Of a stretch of DNA of 64,000 nt, positions 32,491-43,980 are shown in pieces. Within the stretch, counting starts at the first letter, position 1. Each line of letters opens with the position of its first letter. Under the pieces are notes generated by a model, which saw only the letters and a program-made list of their open reading frames with translations, had not been told where the DNA came from and searched no databases. This stretch comes from Rhizophagus clarus (lineage: Eukaryota > Glomeromycota > Glomeromycetes > Glomerales > Glomeraceae). The stretch is taken from the NCBI GenBank assembly GCA_015698045.1, contig BLAL01000066.1:372001-436000 (forward strand), given 5' to 3'. Made by a program: the position numbers and the translations under genes.

Positions 32491-32784
32491 TGTAGTAGTA
32501 TCTGTATACAGCCTTAGAATCGCTTATACATTTCAGAATTATCTCAGAAAATTAGAAAAAGTTTTTTTTTAAAAAAAAATGCAGATAGGAGTTATATAAA
32601 TATTTTGTATCACATAACCATTGTGCATTTCCAAAATCATAGGAAAATCAGTACTTTTAATGATTTGTTTAACAATAATTAATTGATAAACTGGGAATTC
32701 GATATTTAATAAAATTATTTAATATCTCAATTGATAAACTTATCAGAATACTGCATGGTGATAAAAAAAAAATATTTCAGTCAC
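32491..32784. other. A/T-rich spacer
   Basis: I see no recognisable feature. Confidence 0.5.
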
Positions 32785-33420
32785 CAATCAGCCACCAACT
32801 GGCACACGCATGATAAGTGGCTGGTAGATAACATTGTATAAATTGGTATTAAAACACCATCAATTTCGCTATCAATCAATCAGTCACCAATCGTTTACCT
32901 GTCAGCAATATCAGATTGGTAACTGATTGGTGCCCAATTTTCCAATTTTCAAATTGTAAACTTAATATATTTATCTGAAGGAATTCAAAATACAATCTGA
33001 CTTGCTTTACAAAACTATAATGTTAATTTTTTGACTTTAATATGTAATTAAATTAAACTGGTACTAATCTGCCATAAACTGGTCACCAATCAGCATATCA
33101 GATTGGTGACCAATTGGTGACTGATTTTTAATAGTAAACTTAATATGTTTATCTGAAGAAATTCAAAAGCTCAGGTTAAGTATAATCTGGCTTACTTTAC
33201 AAAACTATAACATTAATTTTTGACTTTAATATGTAGTTAAATCAAATTGATATCAATCTGCTATAAACCAGTCACCAATTGGTCATATAACTGATTGGTG
33301 ACTGATTGGAATATATGACCAATTGATGATAGATAAATAACCAATTGGTAGAATCAGTCACCAATTGGCATCCAATCATTCATTAATCTGTCATCAATCT
33401 GTCATATGCATCACGAAGTT
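32785..33420. repeat. CACCAATCAG / CTGATTGGTG repeat zone, with a direct duplication of about 180-190 bp
   Basis: Words 'CACCAATCAG', 'CACCAATTGG', 'CTGATTGGTGA' and 'CAGATTGGT' recur in both orientations. The block 'GTAAACTTAATAT' - 'TTATCTGAAG' - 'AATTCAAA' - 'ACAAAACTATAA' - 'TTTTGACTTTAATATGTA' occurs at about 32956-33050 and again at 33137-33238. This zone borders the transposase-bearing unit on its left side. Confidence 0.65.
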
Positions 33421-35559
33421 AAATTAATGTTTAACTTGTATTCATTAATTAGTAATTACTTTTTAAATATCTAAAATTTGTATTTATTAATTAGTTAACA
33501 TTCTATAATTATTTATTTGTGTTAAAAATCATCATTTATTAATTGCTTTGATATAATTAAAAATAAATGCCAATTATAAATACTTTATAAATACTTTTTT
33601 AAAATAACATTTATAAAATATTTCAATTAAATAGTTAACAATTACTAAAAAAATCAGTATTAATTAAGCACTTAATTTTAATGATCAATGAATATCAAGT
33701 AATTATTAATAATATTCTATATATTTATTTACATAAAAAATATTTGATGTATCAAACTTCGGTATAATATGAACTCTGTTTGTAATTGAAGTAAGAGGGA
33801 TTAAAGTGTAATGATCAACATGTTTAAGAATTGCACATTTATAGAAATAATGATCTTGTATATTAGTTACATTTTCATATGCAAAGTCATACCAATATAC
33901 AAGAATGAGTTCAAGACTTTCTTTTAATTTTGCCGAAATAACTTGAATAATTAAAAGGACCTGAAATAATAAAATAAATCATTATATTACCAATTTTTTA
34001 ATGTAAAAATGCCAGAATTAGCGTTTTTATATTAATATATACCTTTGCATAACATAATCCATTATCTGTTAAATAATCACCTTGTTCTGACTCATCCATT
34101 TCAACACAAACGTCTGAAAAGCTAGCCTGTCCATAATAATTAGGAGTTGCACGAATAATAACATTATTATCCAAATATGCAAATTCACACACATTAATCT
34201 TTATTGTTTCATTTTCAATATCTTGTATAGACCATTCTTCAATATCTTGAAAGTAATCATAAATACAAGATTTAAGTTTTTCAAAGCCATTTATCCATAA
34301 ATTATTTAAATTTTGTGTATTTTTTAATTGGTCTATGACTTGATCAATCGTATGTTGAGTTAATTGTTTAATAAACTTTTTTGATATTTTTCCATGATGA
34401 ATATTAGTATTATAAGATCGTGACTGAAGTATTTGTATAAGAGTCATAATATTTTGACGACGCACCTATAAAAAATATATCAATCACCGCGCATGTAACA
34501 TGTAGATCATTTTCATATTAAAAGAAATTTGTGTAACTATAATTGAGTTACTTCATTTTATAATTAACCATCAATTTTAATATGCAACTCCTATACAAAT
34601 TAAGTAATATCATAGATTGTCATGTGCTTTATCAGTTTTTAAAACTAATTTTTCATTTTTACAATTATTTTTTTTTCTTTGCATATACGTGAAATTTACG
34701 TTTAAAAACTACTATTTTTTGAGATCTTTATAAAAGTATGGACAAACACATAATGTTAATAGCAAAAATATATGTAAATTTGCACGAGGAAAAAGATTTT
34801 CTAAGGTTATAAGGGCAGTTTTTCAATTAGTTTTTGTATAAATACGAAAAAACTGTTTTTTTGAAAAAAAAAAAGATTTTTTATGTCATAAAATTTTAAA
34901 AAGAAATTTTTAACTAATAATAAATATCTCATTTTTAGCCATAAATTTACAAAAGAAACAACTTTTATTAAGGTAATAGTGCTGGTTATCCAACTAGATT
35001 TTTAGTTATTATTGAATCTATTAATATTTTTCTGTTTATTAATATGAAATAATGCATATCGGCGGATTTATTTCATCATCCAAATATATTAAATTTTGTT
35101 ATACAATGTATTATAAAAGTTAAAGATATGCAATATAATAATCCAAAAAAAGTGCGTACAATTTTAAAAAATGCAATTTAGGACGATTTTAATTTTGGCC
35201 AGAATTAACATAATTTTGGCTAGATTTAACATAATTTTGGCTAGATTTAATATACCGTAACTGGTAATATGATAGTAATGATATTTAGTCAAACAAAAAA
35301 GAAAAAAACTTTAACGTTACAATCTATAAAATCTATAATTACAAAGACAATTTCACATTTAATAATTTGTTGAATAATAATTAATATCACTATAAAAGAA
35401 AATTGTATGAAAGAAATTATATTTTAATCAAAAGAAAAAAAATTACACCACAATGTATATATGATTTTATAAAAAAATTGAACCACAATTGCACAATTTT
35501 AACTGTAATATTAATGCTATAGTTCTGTACTAATTGCAAATGCACTGCAATATATAAGA

Positions 35560-36090
35560 ATGAAAAATACAGTAAGAAAGGATGACAGAAGAATAAAGGA
35601 AAAAAGAAATAAATGAAAATGGATGAAGGGAAGCAAAGATAATCAAAGAGAAATGAAGAAGGAACAAAAAAGATAAAGGATAGTAAAAAGGAATGAATGA
35701 AACAAAAAAAGAATAAAAATGAATGAGAAAACAAAAGGGAAATGAAAATGAATAAAGAGAATGAAAAAAAAATAAAAGAAACAAAGATGGAATTAAAAGG
35801 AATGAAAGAAACAAATAGCAAATGAAAAAAAAACAGGGGGAATAAAAGAGAATGAAAGGAAGCAAAGGAGGAATGAAAATCAATAAAGGGAATGAAAAAA
35901 AAACAACAAAAGAAGCCAAAGAGTAATGAGAGAAATAAAAAAAGCAATGAAAGAAATCAAAGATCAATGAAAGAAATGGAAAAAGCAATGAAAGAAACCA
36001 AAGATAAATTAAAGAAATGAAAAAAAGCAACGAAAGAAACCATGAAAATAAGAGAAATAAAAAAATGAAAGAAAAGCCAGAACACCCACC
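35560..36090. repeat. polypurine tract of about 530 bp
   Basis: The plus strand is almost only A and G, built from GAATGAAAG, AAAGAAACAAA and GGAATGAAA words. The reverse strand therefore opens Phe/Leu/Ser-rich frames in several registers (35417-35947 and 35530-36093). Such a tract could adopt triplex or stalled-fork structures. Confidence 0.75.
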
Positions 36091-36124
36091 CATAGAAAAA
36101 AGAAAAAGAAAATGGTTAATATCA

Positions 36125-36493
36125 TCTTAAAAGAAAAATAAAATAACAAGAGAAAGGGACGTAAAAGACTTACTTGAATTTTCACTCAAATGATACACAT
36201 CTAAAAAAGACAGAAAGTTTAGTAAAAGAACAAGGGAAAGAATGAAAAGAAAACAAAAAAAAGAATTAAAACTCACCTTGAATTTCCACTGAAATGGAAT
36301 TAAAAACAGCCGCACCTAAAAAAAAAGAACAAGTTAATAAGAGAAAAAGAAAAAAGAATAAAAGCAAAAAAAAAAAACTTACCTGTTACAGCACTTAATC
36401 CCAAAGCTAAAGGTGACGCCGTTAACTAAAGAATTAAAAAAAATGATTTTTTTATTTTAAAAAAAAATGATAAAAAAAAGATGATTATTTTAT

Positions 36494-36524
<31 letters not shown>

Positions 36525-36632
36525 ATTTATTTTAAAAAAAAAATGTTAAAAAAAATTTCCTTCCGCTAAGTCTGAACAAAACTACTAGCATTAATTATCT
36601 ATAACATAAAAGGTAATATCGCTTACCATTTA
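36125..36632 (-). CDS. chain of mini-exons with a split start, 5' part of an unknown gene
   Basis: On the minus strand, exon 1 ends with the ATG itself (36629-36627) at donor GTAAGC. Exon 2 is 36425-36383 (43 nt), exon 3 36315-36277 (39 nt), exon 4 36200-36174 (27 nt), and a further acceptor lies at 36126. All junctions have GTAAG/GTGAG donors and pyrimidine-rich TTTAG/AAG acceptors. Joined, they read MLTASPLALGLSAVTGAAVF, then NSISVEIQDVYHLSENS, with no stop. The N-terminus is hydrophobic and could be a signal or membrane segment. After exon 4 the frame runs into the polypyrimidine side of the tract at 35560-36090, which is unlikely to be real protein, so the 3' end is unknown. It lies inside the giant transposase intron, on the same strand. 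Confidence 0.5.
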
Positions 36633-37028
36633 CGATAAGCTTATCTCATGAGTTGATATAAAAAAGGGATATATGCAGTTTTTGAACCGGTATAACCGGT
36701 ATTATGATCCGATTATTTAGGTAAACAAGTGGTAAACGCGTAAAAAAAAAAAAAAAATATAGAGCCTCTGGGCTCTGGCAGTTTTTTCATCAGCGATAAT
36801 GTTTATTTGTTTATTAGGTAATCTATTTTATTTGTTTCTCTTCATTCACTTTTTAAAACTTTAATTTTAATTCTTTTATTTCAATTTTAATTGATCAAAT
36901 AAAATTAAATAAAAAAAAAATTCAACACTATAACGAATTATTCGGTATAAAGGCCCCACATGTGACTTGCTGATCTAATCAGATAATCCGAATATCCGAT
37001 CTTGAAAAAAAAATTTTTTTTTTTGTGA
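36633..37028. other. spacer with possible promoter
   Basis: A minus-strand TATA-like TTTTTTATATCAAC lies about 25-30 bases upstream of the split start codon at 36629. There is also an 'ACCGGTATAACCGGT' palindrome near 36687. Nothing else is recognised. Confidence 0.35.
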
Positions 37029-39440
37029 TGTTGCCAGACGAAAAGCACGACCAGACTATTGGAATTAAGGTAAGGGAGGGTTGGAGTGGTGTTTTTCGGT
37101 TTTTTTTTTATTTAATTAATTATTCTTTTTTTCTTTTTTCTTTTTTCTTTTTTGTAGTGTTGCCGGACGAAAAGCACGACCGGACTATTGGAATTAAGGT
37201 AAGGGAGGGTTAGGGTGGTGTTTTTCGGGTTTTTTTTTTATTTAATTAATTATTCTTTTTTTCTTTTTTCTTTTTTCTTTTTTGTAGTGTTGCCGGACGA
37301 AAAGCACGACCGGACTATTGGAATTAAGGTAAGGGAGGGTTAGGGTGGTGTTTTTCGGTTTTTTTTTTATTTAATAATTAATTATTTTTTTTTTTTCTTT
37401 TTTTGTAGTGTTACCGGACGAAAAGCACGACCGGACTATTGGAATTAAGGTAAGGGAGGGTTGGGGTGGTGTTTTTCGGGTTTTTTTTTTATTTAATTAA
37501 TTATTTTTTTTTTCTTTTTTCTTTTTTGTAGTGTTGCCGGACGAAAAGTACGACCGGACTATTGGAATTAAGGTAAGGGAGGGTTGGGGTGGTGTTTTTC
37601 GGTTTTTTTTTATTTAATTAATTATTTTTTTTTTCTTTTTTATAGTGTTGCCGGACGAAAAGCACGACCGGACTATTGGAATTAAGGTAAGGGAGGGTTA
37701 GGGTGGTGTTTTTCAGTTTTTTTTTTATTTAATTAATTAATTATTTTTTTTTTTCTTTTTTGTAGTGTTGCCAGACGAAAAGTACGACCGGACTATTGGA
37801 ATTAAGGTAAGGGAGGGTTGGGGTGGTGTTTTTCGGGTTTTTTTTTTATTTAATTAATTATTTTTTTTTTCTTTTTTCTTTTTTGTAGTGTTGCCAGACG
37901 AAAAGTACGACCGGACTATTGGAATTAAGGTAAGGGAGGGTTGGGGTGGTGTTTTTCGGTTTTTTTTTATTTAATTAACTATTTTTTTTTTCTTTTTTCT
38001 TTTTTGTAGTGTTGCCGGACGAAAGACTTTTGGAATTAAGGACAATTAAGGTAAGGAAGTGTTGGGGAGATGCTTTTCGTTGTTTTTTTTTATTTAATTA
38101 ATTAATTATTATTATTATTTTTTTTTCTTTTTTGTAGTGTTGCCGGACGAAAAGCAGGACCGGACTTTTGGAATTAAGGTAAGGGAGGGTTGGGGTGATG
38201 TTTTTCGTTATTTTTTTTATTTAATTAATTAATTATTTTTTTTTTTTTCTTTTCATAGTTTCGACAGACGAAAAGCACGACCGGACTATTGGAATTAAGG
38301 TAAGGGAGGGTTGGGGTGGTGTTTTTCGGTTTTTTTTTATTTAATTAACTATTTTTTTTTTCTTTTTTCATTTTTGTAGTGTTGCCGGACGAAAAGACTT
38401 TTGGAATTAAGGACAATTAAGGTAAGGAAGTGTTGGGGAGATGCTTTTCGTTGTTGTTTTTTTATTTAATTAATTAATTATTATTATTATTTTTTCTTCT
38501 TTGTAGTGTTGCCGGACAAAAAGCACGACTGGACTATTGGAATTAAGTAAGGTAAGGGAGGGTTGGGGTGGTGTTTTTCGTTGGTTTTTTTATTTAATTA
38601 ATTAATTAGTAATTTTTTTTTTTCTTTTTTGTAGTGTTGCCGGACGAAAAGCACGACCGGACTATTGGAATTAAGGTAAGGGAGGGTTGGGGTGAATTTT
38701 TTCGTTGTTTTTTTTTAATTAATTAATTATTTATTTATTTTTTTTTTTTTTTCTTTTTTGTAGTGTTGCCGGACGAAAAGCATGACCGGACTATTGGAAT
38801 TAAGGTAAGGGAGGGTTGGGGTGGTGTTTTTCGGGTTTTTTTTATTTAATTAACTATTTTTTTTTTCTTTTTTCTTTTTTGTAGTGTTGCCAGACGAAAG
38901 ACTTTTGGAATTAAGGACAATTAAGGTAAGGAAGTGTTGGGGAGATGCTTTTCATTGTTTTTTTTTTATTTAATTAATTAATTATTATTATTATTTTTTT
39001 TTTCTTTTTTGTAGTGTTGCCAGACGAAAAGCACGACCGGACTATTGGAATTAAGTAAGGTAAGGGAGGGTTAGGGTGGTGTTTTTCGGTTTTTTTTTAT
39101 TTAATTAATTAATTATTATTATTTTTTCTTTTTTGTAGTGTTGCCGGACGAAAAGCACGACCGGACTATTGGAATTAAGTAAGGTAAGGGAGGGTTGGGG
39201 TGGTGTTTTTCGTTGGTTTTTTTATTTAATTAATTAATTAGTAATTTTTTTTTTTCTTTTTTGTAGTGTTGCCGGATGAAAAGCACGACCGGACTATTGG
39301 AATTAAGGTAAGGGAGGGTTGGGGTGAATTTTTTCGTTGTTTTTTTTTAATTAATTAATTAATTATTTATTTTTTTTTTTTTTTCTTTTTTGTAGTGTTG
39401 CCGGACGAAAAGCACGACCGGACTTTTGGAATTAAGGACA
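37029..39440 (+). repeat. 20-copy minisatellite in which each unit has an exon-like core, a donor and an acceptor
   Basis: Units of 113-131 bp start near 37029, 37157, 37288, 37408, 37534, 37647, 37766, 37888, 38014, 38138, 38263, 38380, 38507, 38636, 38765, 38885, 39016, 39139, 39267 and 39396. Each has a 41-nt core (TGTTGCCGGACGAAAAGCAC, then GACCGGACTATTGGAATTAAG), a donor GTAAGGGAGG, about 70 bases with TTAATTAATTA, and a long pyrimidine tract ending TTTTTTGTAG before the next core. A variant core (GACGAAAGACTTTTGG, then GGACAATTAAG) recurs at 38014, 38380 and 38885, giving higher-order periods of 3 and 4 units. Joined cores hit a stop in the third register, so a long protein is not encoded. 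Confidence 0.9.
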
Positions 39441-42400
39441 ATTGAGGTCAAGAGTATATGGTCAAGGAGATTACGGCATTCGCAAGGCTCTGTGACAATG
39501 ATCATCTATCTAAAAGTCAAAGTTTTCATACTGGTGGATTTAAATATCACGAGATTTCAATGTCGGTTAAGTGATTTCCCTAAGAGGAGCCTGCATGAGT
39601 TTTAAAATCATTGTTAGTTTTAAAATCATCGTCGGTAAATGATACAAAGGAAGATTCTTTGTCTCCATATTTTAAAAACAAAATTTTTAAAATTAAAAAT
39701 TAATAAAAGATAATGAAAATTTTGGTTATTTCTTTATTTTCAAAATTCTTTAAATATTATAGCAAATTCATATGAAACCTGGTTATTCTTACTGCCTTAT
39801 TTAATTATTTTACATCATGAAAAAGCTTTTGGAGAATAAATAATACCATTAACAACTGCAAATAACTACTATTGTATTCACAAAACTTTTATTTGCAACT
39901 GGTGTAAAAAGTGATGGGTTCTTAAAATAGTTGATGGGTTATAAAAAGTCGTTATTACTTTAATTTTTAAGTACGAGTTGTAAAAAATTTTTTTATTTTC
40001 TGATTATTCTACATAAGATTGATAAGATGAATGTGTAACACAATCGTATTTTGCACTGTTTACTAATTTTTTATTAAAAATTCTTAATTTAAGCTAATTC
40101 CAAGGATCGGCGCATATGGACAAATTTTTATTTAACATTAGTAAACAAGAGGAAAATAACGTTATTAAGCTCATTTTTGGGTAATATATTTATTTTTAAT
40201 TAAAAAATAATACAAAATTTTCGTTGTTTTTAACCAATTTATTTCTGTCCAATCATATTTAAATATTAGATTTTTATTGTAAAAAAGATATTTTTTAATA
40301 TTTAATTGTTCTTGAAATTAATGGGTAGTTTATTTTACAGTTAAAACAACTAAAATAATAAAGAAATTTTATAATTTAATTATATAAATAAAATAAAAAG
40401 CAAAAAAATTTTTTTTGATGAATTTAAATTATATTTATTGTATTAAAAAATTATTTAGATTTATGTATTTTAACTTTTTACCTGTTATATAATGATATAA
40501 AATATTTTCTATTTTAATTTAAATTTTTATAATACTCGTTATGGTTGACAAATGACAAGTTTTTTGCATTAATTTTTTATTTTTAATGAAAAAAATACAT
40601 CAACTTCTAACTAAGATCCAACTTGAAAAATAAAATGTATTTGAAGAAATTTTTTAATAAACACTTAGGGGCCATTTAGAAGTTTTATTTCCCATATTTA
40701 GTTTGAGAGTTATTTTGTATAAATGAAGTGTTATATTTGGCCTGAAATTTTCAATTTTAACCAAATTTAGGCCGGAATTACGATTTTGGCCAGAATTAAG
40801 AAAATTTTGGCCAGAATTATAAATTCAAAAATCGTTAATTTAACCAATTAAATAAATTTTGGTTGATTTTAAACTTTACATATGTGTTATATGTTGGAAG
40901 AGGATGATGCTGTGCCAAAAATTTTATTATGTTAACTATAATAAAGCAAATTAGGGGGTTATATGCACAGTGATTGATATAGCATTAAATTAAATACAAT
41001 GCAATTAACGTTAAACAAATAAATAAAAAAATTCCTTACAATTGCTTGCATTTATTTATTTATCTGACGTTTATTTGTCATACGATATGGCTGCTTGACA
41101 TTAGTTTTATGTAGCAGTTCATATATCTCACTTGTAAATCCACTAACAGCTCCAAATTGGTAAATTGATGGTATTAAATGAAAACGCCAACTATGTAATT
41201 TTGGTAAATTTAAATTAGATGGTGAGAATTTTGACATAAGCTTTATAAATAAATCATTCCATACAATAATTGAATTCTATTAAAAAAGTAAAAAATTAAT
41301 TATTAAAATTTTATTAATTTGCTTATTATTATAAATTTACACACCTCAAACTCATAAAGATCCGATTTAATATATCCTTGCTTACAGCTCTATATATACA
41401 TATCTATCCATAATGAAAAAAGGTCGCACAAATTCTTATTGAGATTTTTATCTAATATTAAATCATCTAAAATAAACAACATAACTTTCATCAAATCACG
41501 ATATTCTGATGCAGTTAATCGATTAAGCCTTTCAAATCCACTTTTAAAAATCTTAAAATTCGGATAGCGTGGAATTTGAGAAAGTCGTTCTTCAAGAATT
41601 TTAATTGAACTGCTTCCATATTTTAAATTCAATAATTCAACCGTAAATCGTAATTGATATTGAAAAAGACTAAGATCTGCATGGTGCATACAGTCAGGTA
41701 CACACATACTAGTGTAAATGTTAAAATATCTATAATAAATAAAAATGTAAAATTCAGTTATTATTATACAAATTAAATTATAGTATATTATAATTACTTT
41801 AAAATTACTTACAGCCGTTTCCATAAAGCATTCCTTATATAATATGTTGAAATTTGCTTACCATTACCTTGACGTAAGACATTTTTGGTATCATGTTCAT
41901 TACGAATAATAATGTTTTCTTTTTTAATGTGAACATTATTTAATGTATTACGATCTACTAAGCAAAAATGATACGGGTGCGAAGAATTTGATGATCCATA
42001 AATAGCACCCATTGCACATGCTTCAGGCCAATCTGAAATTATTAATGCCAGAAATGGGTAGAACCATTTAAAACTTTTATTGACATATAGATGAATTCTA
42101 GTATAACTAAGAACTCTCAATGGTCGCAATATAGTTGCAAGTGCATGATGAAAAAGTTTGTGTGATGCTGAACGATGCTGGGCTGATTTTTTTTGGATGT
42201 ACTGCAATATTCAAGATTGGGAATATAGCCAAGTAAAATTTTGGCATCTACTTTATTTCGGCATGCCAAAGGAATATTTCCAAGTGTCATAAATACTGGA
42301 TGTCGTGATGTTTTGCCTAAATGATTGCAAAGTGTAGCGTCTGCATACAAAATGATTGGCATAACATACGCTCCAATTGGAAGATTTTTTTCTACATCTC

Positions 42401-43255
42401 TCCACCAATCAGAATCATACATATCTGTGTATTGACGTTTGTTAGGAGTCTTAATTTTAAAGTCAAAAAATTATTTAGTATATATAATAATTTTAAAATA
42501 TTTAAAAATTAATTGCTAAAAATTATATTTACATCTTTAACAGATTCGAATATAAAATCCTTAATAATATCTTTATTCATTAATATCTGATGTATACCAT
42601 CAAGAACAGTTCTATATTCAAATTCATATTCAATTCCTTTATACCTAAAGATTATTTCTCTTCACAATCAAGATTTGGAACCTGTAAGTTTTCAATAAAA
42701 GTTCAACCAACTTGTGATGTTGAAGGTAATGGCTTATCTTTACAATTTGAATATTTATTAAAGAATTTTATAAACGCATTAGCAAGGGAATCTTGCACAT
42801 GAAATTTCGTTATTATATGCATAAACTCTGCATATTCTTTAGATAGAAATTCTTGATAAATGTAGTTTCATACAATAGATTAGATATTACAGAATCTTCA
42901 TCTGATGATTCCGTCATAGACTCATCATCAGATAAGTTCACTTCTGCATTATCGTCTTCTTCACTTTAAGATTCAATAGGAAAATAAATGTTGATATTTT
43001 CATTATTATTAATAATTTCATCATTAATAAAGGTAGTTTCCTCTCTTCGGCTATCATTAGTTTTTTGTTCAACATGTACTTTCTTATAGGTCACATTTGT
43101 TTCTGTAGATATGTAGGTTGTTGTATTAGAAGATAATTTATTTGGCAAAGATAAATCTAAATCTTCATCGCTATTATCAAATGAGTTCTTATATGATTAC
43201 CTAGGGCCTGGCGATCATTAAAAACTTTATTACAATAAGTACAATTCGACATCAT

Positions 43256-43980
43256 AAATAGAGATAATATTTTTATTAAAAATTATTTAATTTTTTGTAA
43301 AAAGAATTTTTTTCGATAACTTGTACTTATCGAATTTTTTTTTTTTTAATAATAAAAAATAAAAGTTGTATTGTTGTATTAATACGAAAATTATATGATT
43401 ATCGATATTAGTGATCAGTATAACCATCGATTAAATGATCATGACATGCAAATATAGAATTTAAACTAACATCAGTTTAACATATTGTAAAAAAAGTATA
43501 TCGTAAAAAAAGTATAAAATAGTTTAAACCTGACGCGTTTAATTTCTTTTTATCTGTTTCTTTTCTCATTCATTTTTATAAAGTTTTTCAATAATTATAC
43601 TTTCTTTTTAATTAATAGTACACACACTCTTCGCTTATTTTAATATTTATACCTTTGTTTCGTTAATCTTTGAATATTTATTTTTATCTCCAACTGAAAT
43701 ACTTTATATATTCTAGTTTCTAATTATTGGATATTAAAAATACGGATATTTGTAAGTATTTTGAATATTTTAATATAGGTTGATAATGAATAGCAAGTAA
43801 CAATAGTACATACTTTAAAAAATGCTATTATATTACGAGTAAAAAAGAAATTCAGTTTTAGTTTTTTTTTACAAAAAAAAGCTAATATTATATATATATA
43901 TATATATAAATTTAAAAAAAAATTAATTTTTCATTTTTTTTTTTTTAAAAAAAGCTATAAATGTTACATTATATACCAAT
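43256..43980. other. divergent intergenic region between transposase and partner gene
   Basis: A 725-bp A/T-rich region separates the minus-strand transposase start from the plus-strand partner start. It should hold both promoters. (TA)n near 43890-43910 is the only simple feature. No gene is seen. Confidence 0.5.

Larger units (their letters stand above)
34466..41039 (-). other. giant intron (6,574 bp) of the transposase gene
   Basis: The donor is GTAAGG directly after codons M-Q-A-I (41040). The acceptor TTTTTTATAG precedes V-R-R-Q-N (34465). Both sides are phase 0, and the joined peptide MQAIVRRQNIMTLIQ reads naturally. The other introns of this gene are about 68-85 nt. The intron contains a 'TTTTGGCTAGATTTAA' repeat (35190-35250), a polypurine tract, a mini-exon gene and the 20-copy splice-signal minisatellite. 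The A/T-rich rest (34.5-35.2 and 39.45-41.0 kb) holds nothing I recognise. It most likely grew by insertion into a normal short intron. Confidence 0.65.
33706..43255 (-). pseudogene. Plavaka-type (KDZ superfamily) transposase, six exons, decayed
   Basis: Minus-strand exons are 43255-42533, 42449-41813, 41729-41345, 41276-41040, 34465-34043 and 33960-33706. Exon 1 starts with a C2H2 zinc finger (CTYCNKVFNDRQALGNHIRTH), then an acidic region and YEFEYRTVLDGIHQI. Exon 2 has the catalytic-core block MPIILYADATLCNHLG ... HPVFMTLGNIPLACRNK and WFYPFLALIISDWPEACAMG. Exon 3 has YTSMCVPDCMHHADLSLFQY. Exon 4 has LNLPKLHSWRFHLIPSIYQF. The last two exons end HIIPKFDTSNIFYVNKYIEY. Phases match at every junction from exon 1 to exon 6. 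Decay: frame changes after the zinc finger, within exon 1 and in an A-run of exon 2; TAA/TGA in exon 1, TAG in exon 3, TAA in exon 4. The 6,574-bp intron 4 is described separately. Such transposases cut DNA at terminal inverted repeats. The family call rests on recognised motifs recalled from related proteins. Confidence 0.82.

Noticed and set aside
35417..36093. Two long Phe/Leu/Ser-rich minus-strand frames that look like multi-pass membrane proteins
   Set aside because: They come from a polypurine/polypyrimidine tract lacking stops by composition; several registers are open at once.
37025..37213. Plus-strand frame LPDEKHDQTIGIKVREG repeated
   Set aside because: Register artefact of the minisatellite, including intron-like sequence.
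37029..39440. Long repetitive protein encoded by the joined 41-nt cores
   Set aside because: 41 is not a multiple of three and the third register meets TAA (AATTAAG), so the spliced chain cannot stay open.
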